From NCBI GenBank assembly GCA_023105745.1, contig JALGQZ010000015.1, positions 3,929,499-3,993,498 on the forward strand: 64,000 nucleotides of DNA. The letters are read 5' to 3'. Position numbers and translations under genes: made by a program. The DNA comes from Austropuccinia psidii (lineage: Eukaryota > Basidiomycota > Pucciniomycetes > Pucciniales > Sphaerophragmiaceae). The notes beneath the pieces were generated by a model that saw only the letters and a list, made by a program, of their open reading frames with translations, was not told the origin of the DNA and did no database searches. Shown here piece by piece: positions 50,611-63,735 of this stretch (positions within the stretch are counted from its first letter, which is position 1; the number at the start of each line of letters is the position of its first letter).

Positions 50611-53363
50611 AAAAACACCTGATTCAAAGACATTTTTCAATTTCCCCTTTGTTTTAATCTTCTTATTTCTTTTTATCATTTAATTTAAAAAAAACTGGAC
50701 TTTTTTTGGTTCCTTCTTATAGATTTTCATATTTATATTTCAGGTTCACTATTAATTCTCTTTCAAGCTCACTTAAGGGAGCCCATAGATAAATAATATT
50801 GAAATTGGAAACTTCAAAGTTTCAAAGAAGCTTTTCATAAATGATAAATTTTCTTGAAGAATCTGAAGCTTCCTTCACATATAAATATCATGAGAAATAT
50901 ATCCTACCATGGATCTTTTTACTCTCAATGAAAAGATGTATTTTGTGAGACTTTCTATCCATTATTCTTTCCTTTTTCAAAGGAATATTTTAATAAAAAT
51001 GGAAAAAATCTGTCAAGATTAATGTGCTAAAGTAATTTTAAGCAGAAGCTCACAAAATTTATCTTATATTGAAATACTATACCCCATATTTTAGACCATC
51101 AGCTTTTTGAGAGGTGGCCTTTAAGGCTATAGCTAGATAATTTTAAGATGCAAAGTAAAGTATTGAGCTTTAGTTTAAAATTGAAGACCTTTTTATCTTA
51201 AACATTCATGGTGTAAAATAACAACTATTCCAATCTTCATATAAACAATATTATTATTAAAAAAATTACATATATTTATAAAAATGAAAAAATTTATTTC
51301 TTCAATTTTTGAGAGAATCTCATGATACTATTTGTTGATACCAACTAAAATTTACTTTTTATATCATCGGAGAAAAATTACCAACTCTTATTTAACCATC
51401 TATATCTAGTGAATTACTTCAATATGTGGAAGACCAAATCATTTTGGGTGCTATTTTAAGTAAGTTAGGGTATTATCTGCATAAAGAAATGAAACAAAGC
51501 TTAAATAACTCAAGTATTTTTGTGAGTTTTGAGTAAATTCAATATTCACGTATAAATCTGGCTACACGTTAACTTCACAAATTATTTGATCATTCAATAA
51601 CACTTTATCCAGATATCTTGCTATGTAATGTATTTTTCTGATAATATTGGCTGTATTATATAGGCTATTCAGATTTTTACTTCAATTTTCTTGATATTAA
51701 ACCTATCTTGAAAATATTGGAATATATGGAGAGCTCTCCTTGCACTGGAAAACTTGAAATTATATCTGAGCTTAGTTGTTTTATAAATTTAAGTATTTGA
51801 AAATTTATTTTTGAGTTCATCAATGCTGAAAAATGAAAAATAAATACTATTCAAACTAGTTCAGAGAATAATTTTCCAATTTATCTACAACAATAATTCC
51901 TCAAATGTATTGGGGACACATTTATAGACATCTTTTACTCATGTAATTCAAACTAATATAGATTTCCAACAGCCATTGAGAAAAGTCAAAAGCTTCAGAG
52001 TTTTGAATTAACAAAAAAAATCAATTACTTACTCTCAAAAATGGGAATTCTATATAATATTAAGGCACAAAAACTGGTAGAAGTTGATTTTTCAAAAAAC
52101 AATATTTCTTAAAACACATTTATAAAGCTTCTGGAAGTGTTTTGGAGCTGGTATTACTTTGATAAATTCATAAATGTCAAAATAATGACAGATTTAGAAT
52201 AGCACACTGTTTACAAAATGTAGTTAGGAAAATTATTTATATAGCTCTTCAAAGTGTTTCTAAAAGATAATAAAAAAGTGTTTCTTGTTTTTATTTGCTA
52301 TCTAAGCTTAATGAAAGGTCCAAAGATTATATCAAGGTAGCATTCAAGACAGGGAGGCCACATAATTAAGCTAGAAATGTTTTGGAAATAAGCTTGAAGT
52401 TGAGCAAATATCACTTCAGAGCCACATCCACTCATAATCAAAAAAATTCCTGAATCATGTTTCAATTATTCAATTGTAATTTTGAATAATTTTTCAAGTA
52501 AATAACAGTTTTATTATTAGTTTTTGATTGTATTCTGTGAAACGTGGCTATTCAGAAATTTCCAAGTCCAAAAATGAATGCTTTTTACAAGAAATGGATT
52601 AACAATTCATATTAATGATGAATTTTATGCTTGTATAAATGAGACTATAAGAAAAACTTTCAAATATATCTATTTGGAAATTGAATAAAATTATTTTGAA
52701 TTTTTCAAAATTAAAATTCCATAATAAATCTTAATCTTAAAAATATTTGAACAGTATTTAAATAAAATCAAGTTTTTTGATTTTTTTTATGACATAATAA
52801 TATGCTTTATGGGAAGACCGCTCTTGGAGATTAAGTGAAATTGGATTTTCTTATTGGACCAAAAAACAATTTAATTTCTGAAAAATATCATTGGAATAAT
52901 ATTGAATTCAACATATACTCCTATTGGTATTTCTGATATTTCTTTTAAACATAAATATCATTAAGCTTTGTTTTTGAAAGAGTAAACAGAAGCACAAAGA
53001 TCACAAAAAACATGTTGAAAAATGTTTTTTTAACAAAGCATTCATTAAAAATCATGGGTTTACTTTACAACAATGAATTATAAGACCATTTATGAGAGGT
53101 TCATTGAATTTTCTTTTACTATTAAAATCAAATTTGTTTTTATTATTTGGATAAAAAAAATAGCAAAAATTTCTTTTCTGCTACTCTAAATTATTTTTTA
53201 ATTTAATTCTTTTGGAGCTGTTTTATGCATGATTTATTATGATATGTTATTTTGATTTTTTAATGACTTTTTGATTTTTTATGTTATTTGTAATTTTCCT
53301 GAGTCTTTTCTCTTATATTTGCAATTTTTTTATTTACTTTTGTGTTTTGTTTTTTAATAAAAA
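50611..53363. other. AT-rich desert, third part
   Basis: A/T-rich with stops in all frames; nothing supported. Confidence 0.5.
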
Positions 53364-53518
53364 TTACAGTAGCAGGTGTTTACAAGGACTGCTACTGTGA
53401 AATGTATCACATCTGTAAATTTTGCTACATTACAGGTTCTGTAATGGCTGCTTACGTAATATTGTCAACAATCATTGACAATTTTACAGTAGGTTCCATT
53501 ATAGGACCTTTACTGTAA
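53364..53518 (-). mobile_element. MITE-like element, copy 2
   Basis: It begins TTACAGTAG and ends TTTACTGTAA, and its reverse complement matches 18542-18703 through TACAGTAAAG, CTACTGTAAAATT and GTAAGCAGCCATTACAG. It shares the TTACAGTA ends. It lies 135 bp from the LTR of the next element. Confidence 0.6.
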
Positions 53519-53653
53519 TTTCATCTGAAATTGATTGGTTTCCCTCAGTAGCAGGTGCTATATTTCATAGAGACCACCAATTCTCTTTTCAACTGAGAAA
53601 GAACACCCTCAAACAAGCCAGAGGAGGGGACTTTCTCTTCAAAAAAGATAAAT

Positions 53654-55487
53654 ATTGGTGTTGATAGGAAACTTTGATTAAAAATCAAGTACTTTTCCTG
53701 TCCTCAAAATTTGTATAAGGTGAAATTCAGTTAAAAATAGTATAGAATATTATTTTTAAGAGAAAACACACCAATTTTATTGTTTATAACTTTATTAGTA
53801 TAAAACAATAATATTATAAATATTTCTTGTTTTACCAACAATAAAAATTTATCCAAAAAATACTTTACAAGAGATATTTTAAGGCTACAAAAGAAATTTC
53901 TTCAAGAGCAATTTCAATTGGAATTAATTGAGCAAAGAACTGCAAGCAATTAATTAAAGAAAAAAGTCTTTAAAAAGAGTATTAAAGAGAAAACACGCCC
54001 AAAAGTGACCAGAGTGAATTTGGAAACAAAGTGACAAAGTTAACAGTGATGAAAGATGCTTTAATTCACTTTTGGGGTGGTTCAGGGGTAAAAATGATTA
54101 TAAGAGTTACAAACAATGATTATAATGATTTTTTCACGTGGTTAAAAGGATTAAAATCATTTAAAAATGGTGGTTGGAATCTTTGATTGATTGGTTTAAC
54201 AGTGTTTAAACTAATTAATAAAAGGAAAAGATTCCAACATGAAGAGAAAAGTGGGGCAAAGAAGACATTCTTTTATAGCCATCAATTCTCTTACTCCAAA
54301 AGTAAATTTTACTCTTGTCAGTCGTGAAAAACAGTCTGACAACAGAAAAGCCAATTATGGCATCATTGAACCCTGGTTTAGACCAAAAAGGGCTGGTTTA
54401 AGCCATTTTTAGCCATTTCTAGCCATTTTAGACCCTTAAATCAGCCATTACTATAGCAATACCAGGCCTAGAGCCTTCAAAACACGTCAGAATGTGTGTA
54501 AGAGGCGTAGAAACCAGTTAAAACTGTTTTTACTATGGTTGTTTTATCTTAAGGGTAGTTTTGCCCTCTTGGCAACAGCTAAAACTACCCCAGTTGGTAT
54601 CAAAACCTCATCATCAATTGAGTCCACAGCCCTTGTAGCTCAATTCCAGGCCAAAAGTGATGAACTTTTGCATGAATTTTGACATCCCACGCCTGTCAGC
54701 AAGCATTTTGGGGGTCTAGCTCCCCCTTAGAGCTGGAGTTCCTTTTCCCCCCCAAATTTAATCTTTCCAATTTATTTTTCCTTTAATTCCTCATCATGTA
54801 TTATACTTATAATTTACATATGTAATTCAATTCAATTGTACAGTACAATACAGTAATAATTGACACCTCATATGTAAATCAAAGTTCACTTATGTAATAC
54901 ACACGCACATTTTGACATTTCAATTGAATTCAATTGAAAATACTTCAATTCCTCATAACTTCTAAACTAAACACAACACCTCAATTTTAACACAAAAATT
55001 GATGGTTAACACCACATGTGGTGTGAATTAAATTAAGGTTTTGAGGATTTTCAACTTTTGTATTGAAAATACTAAAAACTTAATTTAAGGTTATTTTGAG
55101 TTGAGCTACAAGAATTTCACTCAGAGGTGACCCCACCTGATTTTTTATGAGGAATCCAATGGTGAAATAATTTTTATGTGTTTATTTATTGGATAAAAAG
55201 TTATAATAATTTTTATTTAACTTTTTTCCAAATTTATTTATTTTTTCACAATTTTGTTAAAATTTTATTTTTACTTAATTTTTTCAAGTATAAATGTAAT
55301 TTTATACTTACAGAATTTAATGTATTTTTATTTTTAAATTGTAATTAATTTTTTATTTTTAATATAATTTTATATTTATATTTTGATTTTTATTTTAATA
55401 ATATAAATAAATTCATTTTATTTATATTAATATGTTTTTTTGTATTTGTGGTCTTTTGGGTATATGAAATTACCTCTAAGGCTCACA
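53654..55487 (-). repeat. 3' LTR of the 10-kb element
   Basis: It matches 61910-63735 over nearly its full length and ends GGCTCACA at 55487. In sense direction it starts TGTGAGCC. A minus-strand TATAAAAG lies at 54271-54278. The plus-strand frame 54494-54682 recurs in the other LTR (62741-62929) and is a by-product of the repeat. Confidence 0.9.
54271..54278 (-). promoter_or_regulatory. TATA box in the 3' LTR
   Basis: On the minus strand GGCTATAAAAGAATG, followed by a pyrimidine-rich run and CTCTTCATG, conserved in both LTRs (62528-62535) and in the solo LTR at 10382. Confidence 0.55.
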
Positions 55488-55499
55488 TTCCCTCCCCCT
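55488..55499 (-). other. Polypurine tract of the 10-kb element
   Basis: On the minus strand AGGGGGAGGGAA directly precedes the TGTGAGCC start of the 3' LTR, 11 bases after the gag-pol stop codon. Confidence 0.85.
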
Positions 55500-55510
55500 A
55501 AAAAAGAATA

Positions 55511-58500
55511 TTACTTTGTAATATTGGTGTTTCTAGTGTGTCTGAATCTCCTTAGGAGTTTGATAGCTTCTGGTATATCTTTTTCTTCTAACCATTCATC
55601 TTCACAAGTTGGGTCACTGTACCTAACAAGGTATTCCCTTACTTTCTTAGTTCTTAATATTCTTTCTTTAAGAACTTTGGTAATTTTCTTAGTACCAGAT
55701 GTCTCAATAGGAGGTATAACTTGGGGAATCTTGTTCCTCAAGGGAAATTTCTCAGAATCACTAGATTTATATGGCTTTATGAAGCTTACTGGAAATGTGG
55801 GGTGCTTGTTGCTAAGCTCTTCAGATAAATCTACTTCAACAGAATTTTCTCCATGGAGGGCCTTAATCACAAAAGGTCCTGCAAAGGAGTCTTTCAACTT
55901 TTTACATCCTTTGATGTTATTGAAGTTAGTGGTGGATACAAGAACTAGGTCCCCCACTTTGAAATCTGGAGATGCATGTGATTTATCCCATTTGTCTTTA
56001 GCATATGAAAAAGAATCCTCCATGCATCTTACTGCATGCTTTCTAGCTTTGTCTAGCATTCCTTTGAAGCTAGCAGCTGTGGGATGTATTTCAATTAAGT
56101 CTTTCCTCAAGGAATCTTGGGGTAACTTGGGGTTCCATTCTTTTTCTAGAATAGCAGGAGTCTGATTGGTACTGGCATGGATTGATGTTTTATATGCTAA
56201 TTCCAGTGCTGGCAACAGAGTACACCAATCATGGGTAAATCCATCACAATCTTTGAATTCAAGGCCATATGCACAAAATCTTCTCACCATGTCCTCTAAG
56301 GTTTGGATCATTCTTTCAGCCAGGCCATCAGTTTGTGGGTGGTAGGCTGTAGAGAAAGACAGTTTAGTGCCAAATAATTGGTGAAGATTTGTCCATAGTG
56401 CTGAAGTGAATTTGGGATCTCTATCACTGATGATATTTGTAAATATCCCAGTCCATGACACTACTCTATTCCATATCAGAAGAGCTGTATCCATGGCTGT
56501 ATCATCTTTGTGACATGGTAAAAAGATTGGAGTTTTACTGAATCTGTCCACAATTACTAGGCAAGCATTATAGCTCCTTTCACCTCCTGGTGGTAGGCCA
56601 GTTACCCAATCCATATGGACAATTTCCCAAGGTCTGTTTGGTTCTTGGATTTTTATCATATTTCCAAGTCTTTTGCCTGTGGATTTATTTGCCTTTTGGC
56701 ATCTGTCACAGGTTTTGCAATACTCTGCAACATCTTTCTGCCACATTGGCCACCATATGCAGGTCTTTACTTTTTCTCTTGTTCTGTCTTCAGATAGATG
56801 TCCTGAAAAGGGACTATCATGGCATTCTTTCAGTACAAGATTGATTAATGACCTGTCTACAACTGTCATTACACATGTGTGCTTGGTTCTGTGGTAAATT
56901 ATACCATCCAGTAGGTGAAATCTTCCTTCATCATAAGATTTTCTCCATACTTCATCCAAGGCATGTATTAGAGAGTTGTCTTTACAGTCTTTGTTAAGTA
57001 ATTGGCATAAGATGCTACAATTCTTATCTTGGGTGTAACTACTTCTGACTTCTTCAAAGAAGGTGGTGTTCAAGTCTGTAACACTTATTCCTTCTATTGG
57101 AATTTGTGGTTAAGCTTCTTCTGGCACATAAGCAGGATTATCAATATTATTTGGTAATGGCCATCTGCTTAGTCCATCTGCATTCTTATGAATATTCCCA
57201 TCCTTATGAACAATAGTCATATTGCCTCTGTATTCTTGTATGGCTATTTGCCATCTGAGCATGTGTCTGTTGGGTGTTTTCATGTTCAAAAGTGATTTGA
57301 CAGCTGTACAATCTGTTATCACTTCAAAAGCACATCCCTCTGAAAGTAGTTCAACTTTTCCAAGGCCCAGACAAGGCATAGACATTCCATTTGACTTGCT
57401 CCATATCTGGCTTCAGTTGGTTTGATTTTCCTGGATATGAAACATATGGGTCCTTCTACAGGCTTATCATTTACCATCTGAACTTGGTGAGGTGCAGCAC
57501 CCACTCCATCCCCTGATGCATCAATATACAGTTTGAAAGGCAATTTAAAGTCTGGCATCAGTAAGAGTGGAGCAGTGGTCAATGCTTCTCTTAGAGACTC
57601 AAAAGCTTTGACTCTGTCAACAGTCATTTCAAATACTGTGTCTTTGTCACACAACTTATAAAGTGGTCTTGCTATGGATGCAAAATATTTAATGTGTTGC
57701 CTGTAATATCCTGAAAAACCTAAGAATGACTGAATTTCCTTCTTATTCTGAGGCATGGGTTTTAACAATACTGCTGCAACTTTGTTTTTGTCAATTCCAA
57801 GGGACAAACCAGATACAACATGTCCTAATGCTTTAAGTTCTTTAAATCCAAAATGACATTTTTTCAAGGAGATTTTCATGTTTACTGATTGGATTTTTGT
57901 CAAAACTCTGGACAATCTGTACATGTGCTCCTCCCAAGTCTTTGAAAAGATAATAATTTCATCAATGTAAATGATTAACCATCCCTCTGAGAGCTCTTCA
58001 GGGAAGATTTCATTCATCATTCTTTGGAAGTGTGAAGGTGCATTTTTGATACCAAAGGGCATCCTTAAGTATTCATACACTCCACAATGAACAATAATTC
58101 TCAAGTATTTTCTTGCTCTTGGTGTTACCACATTTTGATGGAATCCTTTAAGGGCATCCATAGTGGTTATATACACTGCTTGAGATATTTGAGTAAGGGC
58201 AATTTGGATTTTTGGTATTGGGTATCTGTCTGGGACAGTGTAAGTGTTCAGAGCTCTAAAGTCCCCAACCATTCTGGATTTTCCATTATGCCACGCCACT
58301 ATAACTGGTGTAGTTATTTCTACTTCCTCATTGTGGCCTACTTTTCTTATTACACCAAGGTCCAGAAGTTCTTTGATATGAATTTCTAGAGCTTCTCTTG
58401 ATTTTGGACTTGCTGGATAAGCAGGTCTTCTTAAGAGTGGTGGATAAGGTCTCTCAATGTTAAGAATGATGTCAACTTCATGACCAGAAATTGCTCCCAG

Positions 58501-61434
58501 GGGTTCTTTGTCTGTAGCAAATGCTCCTCTGTGGTCATACAAAAGGGAAGAAAGTTCATTTTCTTGTTTATCAGTCAGATGAAGGCTTATTTCAGCCTCA
58601 TTTAACTGCTCAGACTTGAATTTCTCTAACTCTAAGTTGACTGGTGATACTTTGTTTACTGTAATTTGTCTTTTAAATGGTATAAAGGCAAATTTCTGGC
58701 GCTTATTGTCCCCAATTGTAAAGTATCTGTCTTTGTTATTATGTAAATCTATTCCATACATGATTAAATAGTCATTTCCCAATATAAAATGGGTACTAGA
58801 GCAATTTTCCATAACAAAAAATTTAACTGTGATCTTTAAATTCCCATTTATGTGTGGGAATATGACATTGGTCTCAAAGATTCCTAATGCTTTCATTGGG
58901 GTACTTGCACTGTTGAATTTTATACCATCAATTGGTAACAATTGGTCTTCAAAATTTGGTACACAAGTCTTAAGAAAAGATTTTCCAACACAAGAGCAGA
59001 AGGCTCCTGGGTCAAGTAAAAGTTTGGTGGGCTTGTTGTCAATCACCACTTCTCTTATACAGGAATTACCAGCTGTATGACCTTTTCCTCTGTTTGGTTT
59101 TGTCTTCATAAGTTGTGCATCTTGAACTTTTGATAAATCAACTTGACCATTGCTCAATTGTGGAAAGTGGGAATAATATTCCATGATGTCAAAAGTGGCA
59201 TTGATATTTTCTATATCTTTTGAAGATTCAGAAAATATGGATGACTTATCATCTGAATTGTCTTCAATTATGTCTTCTCTTTCAACATCTGATCCCTTTT
59301 CAATGTCAATTTCATTGATTTTCCCCCTTTTTGGACATGTATTGGCTAAATGGGTGGTGCTTTGGCAAATATGGCATTTTCTGACTGTATCTGCAGATTT
59401 ATATTTAATATTACTAGAATTTTCTTTGGGGTCTTTGTCCACAGAATCTTTCCAAGGTGTATTAAACCTTGTTTTGAGATTCACCCTACTAGAAACAATT
59501 TTGGTTCTGGTGGTTACTTCTTCTAGTATATTGATAATATCCTCTGCTGAAGATTGTTCAGTAGTCCTGCTTTTGACAGCATGCTCTAAGTCACCCCCAC
59601 ATTGTCTCAGAATTTTTCTATGGATCATAAATTCTGACATGTCAGGATATAATGCTGTTAATCTGTCCTTCTGTTGGCAAAACCATGGTAAAGCTTTGTC
59701 TTTATCAGCATTAAATTTGGCAGATTCAAAGGCTGTTTCAACTTTAAACCTCCAAGCATCATTTGCCCATTTGTTGATTATTTGGGTTTTCCACCAAGTC
59801 CAACTCTGGTGTCCATGTGCTTGTCTTATTTTGATTTACCATCTGTGAGCTGATCTGGTAAACAAGGTGTTAAACCTGGCTGTTACCAATCTGTCTGGTA
59901 ATTCAAAATCCTCTTTGATCATGTCAATACCTCTAATGAATTCCATATGGTCATACTCTCCTTCACCACTTAAGTGAGGCCATTCTTTAAGTTTTGGAAC
60001 TTCTTTCAAGAGTGCTTGGCCCATTGATGGTTCCAAGTTATGAAAAGAAGTGGATAATTCATTTTTTAATTGTAAATTATCAGGATCCAATACTTGTGGA
60101 TTTGAAATTCTTGTGCCCTCATTTTGATTTAGAGGTGTAGACATTCTTGGTAAGGTGTTCAGTATTTGTTCAATGTCATTCATTTTACTGTTGCTACACC
60201 TTTGGGAATTTCTGTATTCATGTTGGAAGCTTTGTATTAAATTTATTACTTCAATTTTATACATGTCTTCTTTATGTGTAAGTTCTTGCCATAACTCTGT
60301 CTGTCTTGTATTATCAGCAGTGACTTGATTCAATTTCATTGATAATTTTGATACTTCTTCTTGTGAAGCATCAAAACACTTTTTCAAGGCAATGGTATAT
60401 GTCTTTACTTCAGTAAATGAATTTGAAATGTCATCAAGGACTTTCTTGTTATCTGTTTTGATAATATTTATGGCTTGTTTAATTCTTGTTTCAATTATGT
60501 CATCAATATTGAATTTAGAATATTTATCTGTTAATTCTTTAATAATGGCAGATTGTTCATTTATTTTATTGTTAGAAGAATTATCATTATTGGAATTTTT
60601 AATTGTTCTTAAAACTTTTTCAAAACACATAAGTGTTTCATTAATTTGGCACAGACTCAGGTTGTTTGTTTTAATGTTGTTACAAATGGTTTCATTTTTA
60701 TCAGAAAGATGTTTTTTCACGTCATTTATAGCATCATACAACTCTGGGATGGAATCAAATATATCAGAAATCATTTCTGGAATCTTAAGCTGGCTTCCTC
60801 CTTCTTCTGTAATTCCATCATGGTTCTGGCCATCTGAAATACATTTTCCATGGAATCCTGCTGAATCTTTGGGATTCTGTAGCCCTGGCTGTAAGGTTTT
60901 GGGGCTGGTGCCTTCCCTTTGCCCTTGTTTGGAACTTGTGGCTGTTTTTTCACGTTGGAATTGCTGGTGCTGGCCACTGGTGCTGTTTTTGGCACTGGTT
61001 TGGGTGGTGGAGGGTTGTTTTTCCTCCATTCCAGTGTCAAAAGCATCATGTTTTTCTTCTCCATCAATGGATGCCATCCATTGAGCAATTTGCAAGTGTT
61101 GGGATGGCCCAGGAATTTTCTTACTGTCAGGTAAGAATTCATGCAATTCTTCCACAGGTCTGCAAGGATCTGGTACTCCTTGAATTGAAGTGCATTGTTG
61201 TATGCACTGTGGCTGGCTTTGTATATGTCCACAGAGGCTTGTTGTGGCGGTGTCAGCTCTTTTTGAAGGTAAAATAGTATTATCAGCTTCAGAATGACCC
61301 AATTTAGTTGTTTGGAAGTCATCAACCAACCCTTTTCCTTCTGTACCTGGTTGGCCTCTGCCATAATCACATCTATTACCTTTTTGGGAGCTGCTTGAGG
61401 GGTTGTAGCTGACTCCTGACCTGGTTGAAGGCAT
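55511..61434 (-). pseudogene. Gag-pol of the 10-kb element, broken at three points
   Basis: One frame would run from the ATG at 61432-61434 to the stop at 55511-55513, about 1974 codons. Order: coiled-coil-like gag with a Ser/Asn-rich start; gag core around the HRW stop; CCHC knuckle [14 protein letters not shown] (about residue 687); protease LLLDPGAF (Asp 808; family more often DTG or DSG); reverse transcriptase with [14 protein letters not shown] and YIDE (1156-1159; second catalytic Asp changed to Glu); RNase [10 protein letters not shown]; integrase with His-His-Cys-Cys and D,D-35-E (HMDW, SDRD, LAER); chromodomain (KKVREYLVRYSDP, EDEWLEEKDI). Breaks: TAA at 59836-59838, a missing base at about 57346-57350 (after ALEKLNYF), TAA at 57110-57112. 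It cannot make an active product. Confidence 0.9.
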
Positions 61435-61705
61435 AATTATGGTTTAAAAAGGCTTAAAATAGTATTTTTACGTCAAAAAACTTACTATTGGCCAAATTCT
61501 TAGCTTTCTGAAGAGTATTACTTACGTCCAAGTTAATTAATTCAGAAGATATTGGTTCAGGTTGGTTATTTTGAGTCACAATAACAGTACTATTATGATC
61601 AGAATTAACAGTACTGGCAGGGATAATGCTGGTTACTGTTGAGGCTGTTTCAATGTTTTCTTGTCTTACCACATTGTCAGACACTAAAATTAATGAAAAA
61701 GCCAA
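60771..61705 (-). CDS. Spliced second reading frame overlapping gag
   Basis: A leader frame (about 61705-61486; TENIE-like, with TASTVTSIIPASTV and QPEPISSELINLD) ends at a perfect donor GTAAGT (61485-61480). Joined to the acceptor CAACCAG at 61421, it reads on in the frame one step from gag: SQESATTPQAAPKKVIDVIM, then QLNWVILKLIILFYLQKELTPP, then NCMNSYLTVRKFLGHPNTCK, a Pro/Lys-rich middle and QMARTMMELQKKEEASLRFQK, stop at 60771-60773. Both frames are open for 650 bp. No ATG is seen at the leader start; a TTAATTTTAG acceptor at about 61685 suggests an upstream exon with the start codon. From memory similar proteins occur widely in Austropuccinia. Function unknown; perhaps an assembly or regulatory protein of the element. 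Confidence 0.65.
61421..61485 (-). other. 65-bp intron that contains the gag-pol start codon
   Basis: GTAAGT donor, CAACCAG acceptor, AT-rich middle. The gag-pol ATG (61432-61434) lies 12 bases inside the acceptor end, so splicing removes it while retention keeps it. Confidence 0.6.
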
Positions 61706-61884
61706 TTAATTAATTAAAAAAAAAGGTTATTTCAAAAAAGAAATAAAAATATAAGCCTCACTTATAATATGAAAAAAGGTTATTTTTTTATGGATTTTTT
61801 GAATTATAAGTATTTTTTATATGTTTTTGAGTTTTTCAATATAAGAAAAATATTTAAAAAGAGTAAAAAAAATATGTCACAGGT

Positions 61885-61909
61885 AAAATATCACGGCTGG
61901 GCCCCCAAA
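61885..61909 (-). other. Primer binding site region of the 10-kb element
   Basis: On the minus strand the 5' LTR ends CACACCTTACA, followed by TT and then TGGGGGCCCAGCCGTGATA. The TGG start fits pairing with the CCA end of a tRNA. I cannot name the tRNA. Confidence 0.6.
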
Positions 61910-63735
61910 TGTAAGGTGTGGATATGAAACTTTGATTAAAAATCAAGTACTTTTCCTGTCCTCAAAATTTGTATAAGGTAAAATTCAGTGAAAAGAGTAT
62001 AAAATATTATTTTTAAGAGAAAACACGCCAATTTTATTGTTTATAACTTTATCAGTATAAAACAATAATATTATAAAAATTTATTGTTTTACCAACAATA
62101 AAAATTTATCCAAAAAATACTCTACAAGAGATATTTTAAGGCTACAAAAGAAATTTCTTCAAGAGAAATTTCAATTGGAATTAATTGAGCAAAGAACTGC
62201 AAGCAATTAATTAAGAAGCAAAGTCTTTAAAAAGAGTATTAAAGAGAGAACACGCCCAAAAGTGACCAGAGTGAATTTGGAAACAAAGTGACAAAGTTAA
62301 CAGTGATGAAAGATGCTTTAATTCACTTTTGGGGTGGTTCAGGGGTAAAAATGATTATAAGAGTTACAAACAATGATTATAATAATTTTTTCACGTGGTT
62401 AAAAGGATTAAAATGATTTAAAAATGGTGGTTGGAATCTTTGATTGATTGGTTTAACAGTGTTTAAACTAATTAATAAAAGGAAAAGATTCTGACATGAA
62501 GAGAAAAGTGGGGCAAAGAAGACATTCTTTTATAGCCATCAATTCTCTTACTCCAAAAGTAAATTTTACTCTTGTAAGTCGTGAAAAACAGTCTGACAAC
62601 AGAAAAGCCAATTATGGCATCATTGAACCCTGGTTTAGACCAAAAAGGGCTGGTTTAAGCCATTTTTAGCCATTTTAGACCCTTAAATCAGCCATTACTA
62701 TAGCAATACCAGGCCTAGAGCCTTCAAAACACGTCAGAATGTGTGTAAGAGGCGTAGAAACCAGTTGAAACTGTTTTTACTATGGTTGTTGTATCTTAAG
62801 GGTAGTTTTACCCTCTTGGAAACAGCTAAAACTACCCCAGTTGGTATCAAAACCTCATCATCAATTGAGTCCACAGACCCTGTAACTCAATTCCAGGCCA
62901 AAAGTGATGAACTTTTGCATGAATTTTGACATCCCACGCCTGTCAGCAAGCATTTTGGGGGTCTAGCTCCCCCTTAGAGCTGGAGTTCCTTTTCCCCCCC
63001 AAATTTAATCTTTCCAATTTATTTTTCCTTTAATTCCTCATCATGTATTATACTTATAATTTACATATGTAATTCAATTCAATTGTACATTACAATACAG
63101 TAATAATTGACACCTCATATGTAAATCAAAGTTCACTTATGTAATACACGCGCACATTTTGACATTTCAATTGAATTCAATTGAAAATACTTCAATTCCT
63201 CATAACTTCTAAACTAAACACAACACCTCAATTTTAACACAAAAATTGATGGTTAACACCACATGTGGTGTGAATTAAATTAAGGTTTTGAGGATTTTCA
63301 ACTTTTGTATTGAAAATACTAAAAACTTAATTTAAGCTTATTTAGAGTTGAGTTACAAGAATTTCACTCAGAGGTGACCCCACCTGATTTTTTATGAGGA
63401 ATCCAATGGTGAAATAATTTTTATGTGTTTATTTATTGGATAAAAAGTTATAATAATTTTTATTTAACTTTTTTCCAAATTTATTTATTTTTTCACAATT
63501 TTGTTAAAATTTTATTTTTACTTAATTTTTTCAAGTATAAATGTAATTTTATACTTACAGAATTTAATGTATTTTTATTTTTAAATTGTAATTAATTTTT
63601 TATTTTTAATATAATTTTATATTTATATTTTGATTTTTATTTTAATAATATAAATAAATTCATTTTATTTATATTAATATGTTTTTTTTGTATTTGTGGT
63701 CTTTTGGGTATATGAAATTACCTCTAAGGCTCACA
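61910..63735 (-). repeat. 5' LTR of the 10-kb element
   Basis: On the plus strand it starts TGTAAGGTGTGG and ends GGCTCACA. Near-identical to the 3' LTR. Contains the TATA box at 62528-62535 (minus strand), so transcription would run toward gag. Confidence 0.9.

Larger units (their letters stand above)
53654..63735 (-). mobile_element. 10-kb chromodomain Ty3 retrotransposon, recent but broken
   Basis: Two direct LTRs of about 1.83 kb differ by only a few percent by eye. The element reads on the minus strand: 5' LTR (61910-63735), primer site, leader, overlapping frames, gag, protease, reverse transcriptase, RNase H, integrase, chromodomain, polypurine tract, 3' LTR (53654-55487). The last four domains are in Ty3 order and the C-terminal chromodomain places it among chromodomain-bearing Ty3 elements. 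The first five bases of the two LTRs differ (TGTAA against ATATT) and no clean target duplication is seen, so the left edge is damaged or rearranged. From memory the proteins belong to a large Austropuccinia family. Confidence 0.9.

Noticed and set aside
54494..54682. 62-codon frame found twice (also 62741-62929)
   Set aside because: Both are in LTRs, antisense to the element, with no family motif; the double occurrence is due to LTR identity.
55440..56165. 241-codon plus-strand frame, and similar plus-strand frames at 59183-59848 and 60392-61084
   Set aside because: They are opposite-strand shadows of gag-pol, leucine- and serine-rich as expected, with no independent support.
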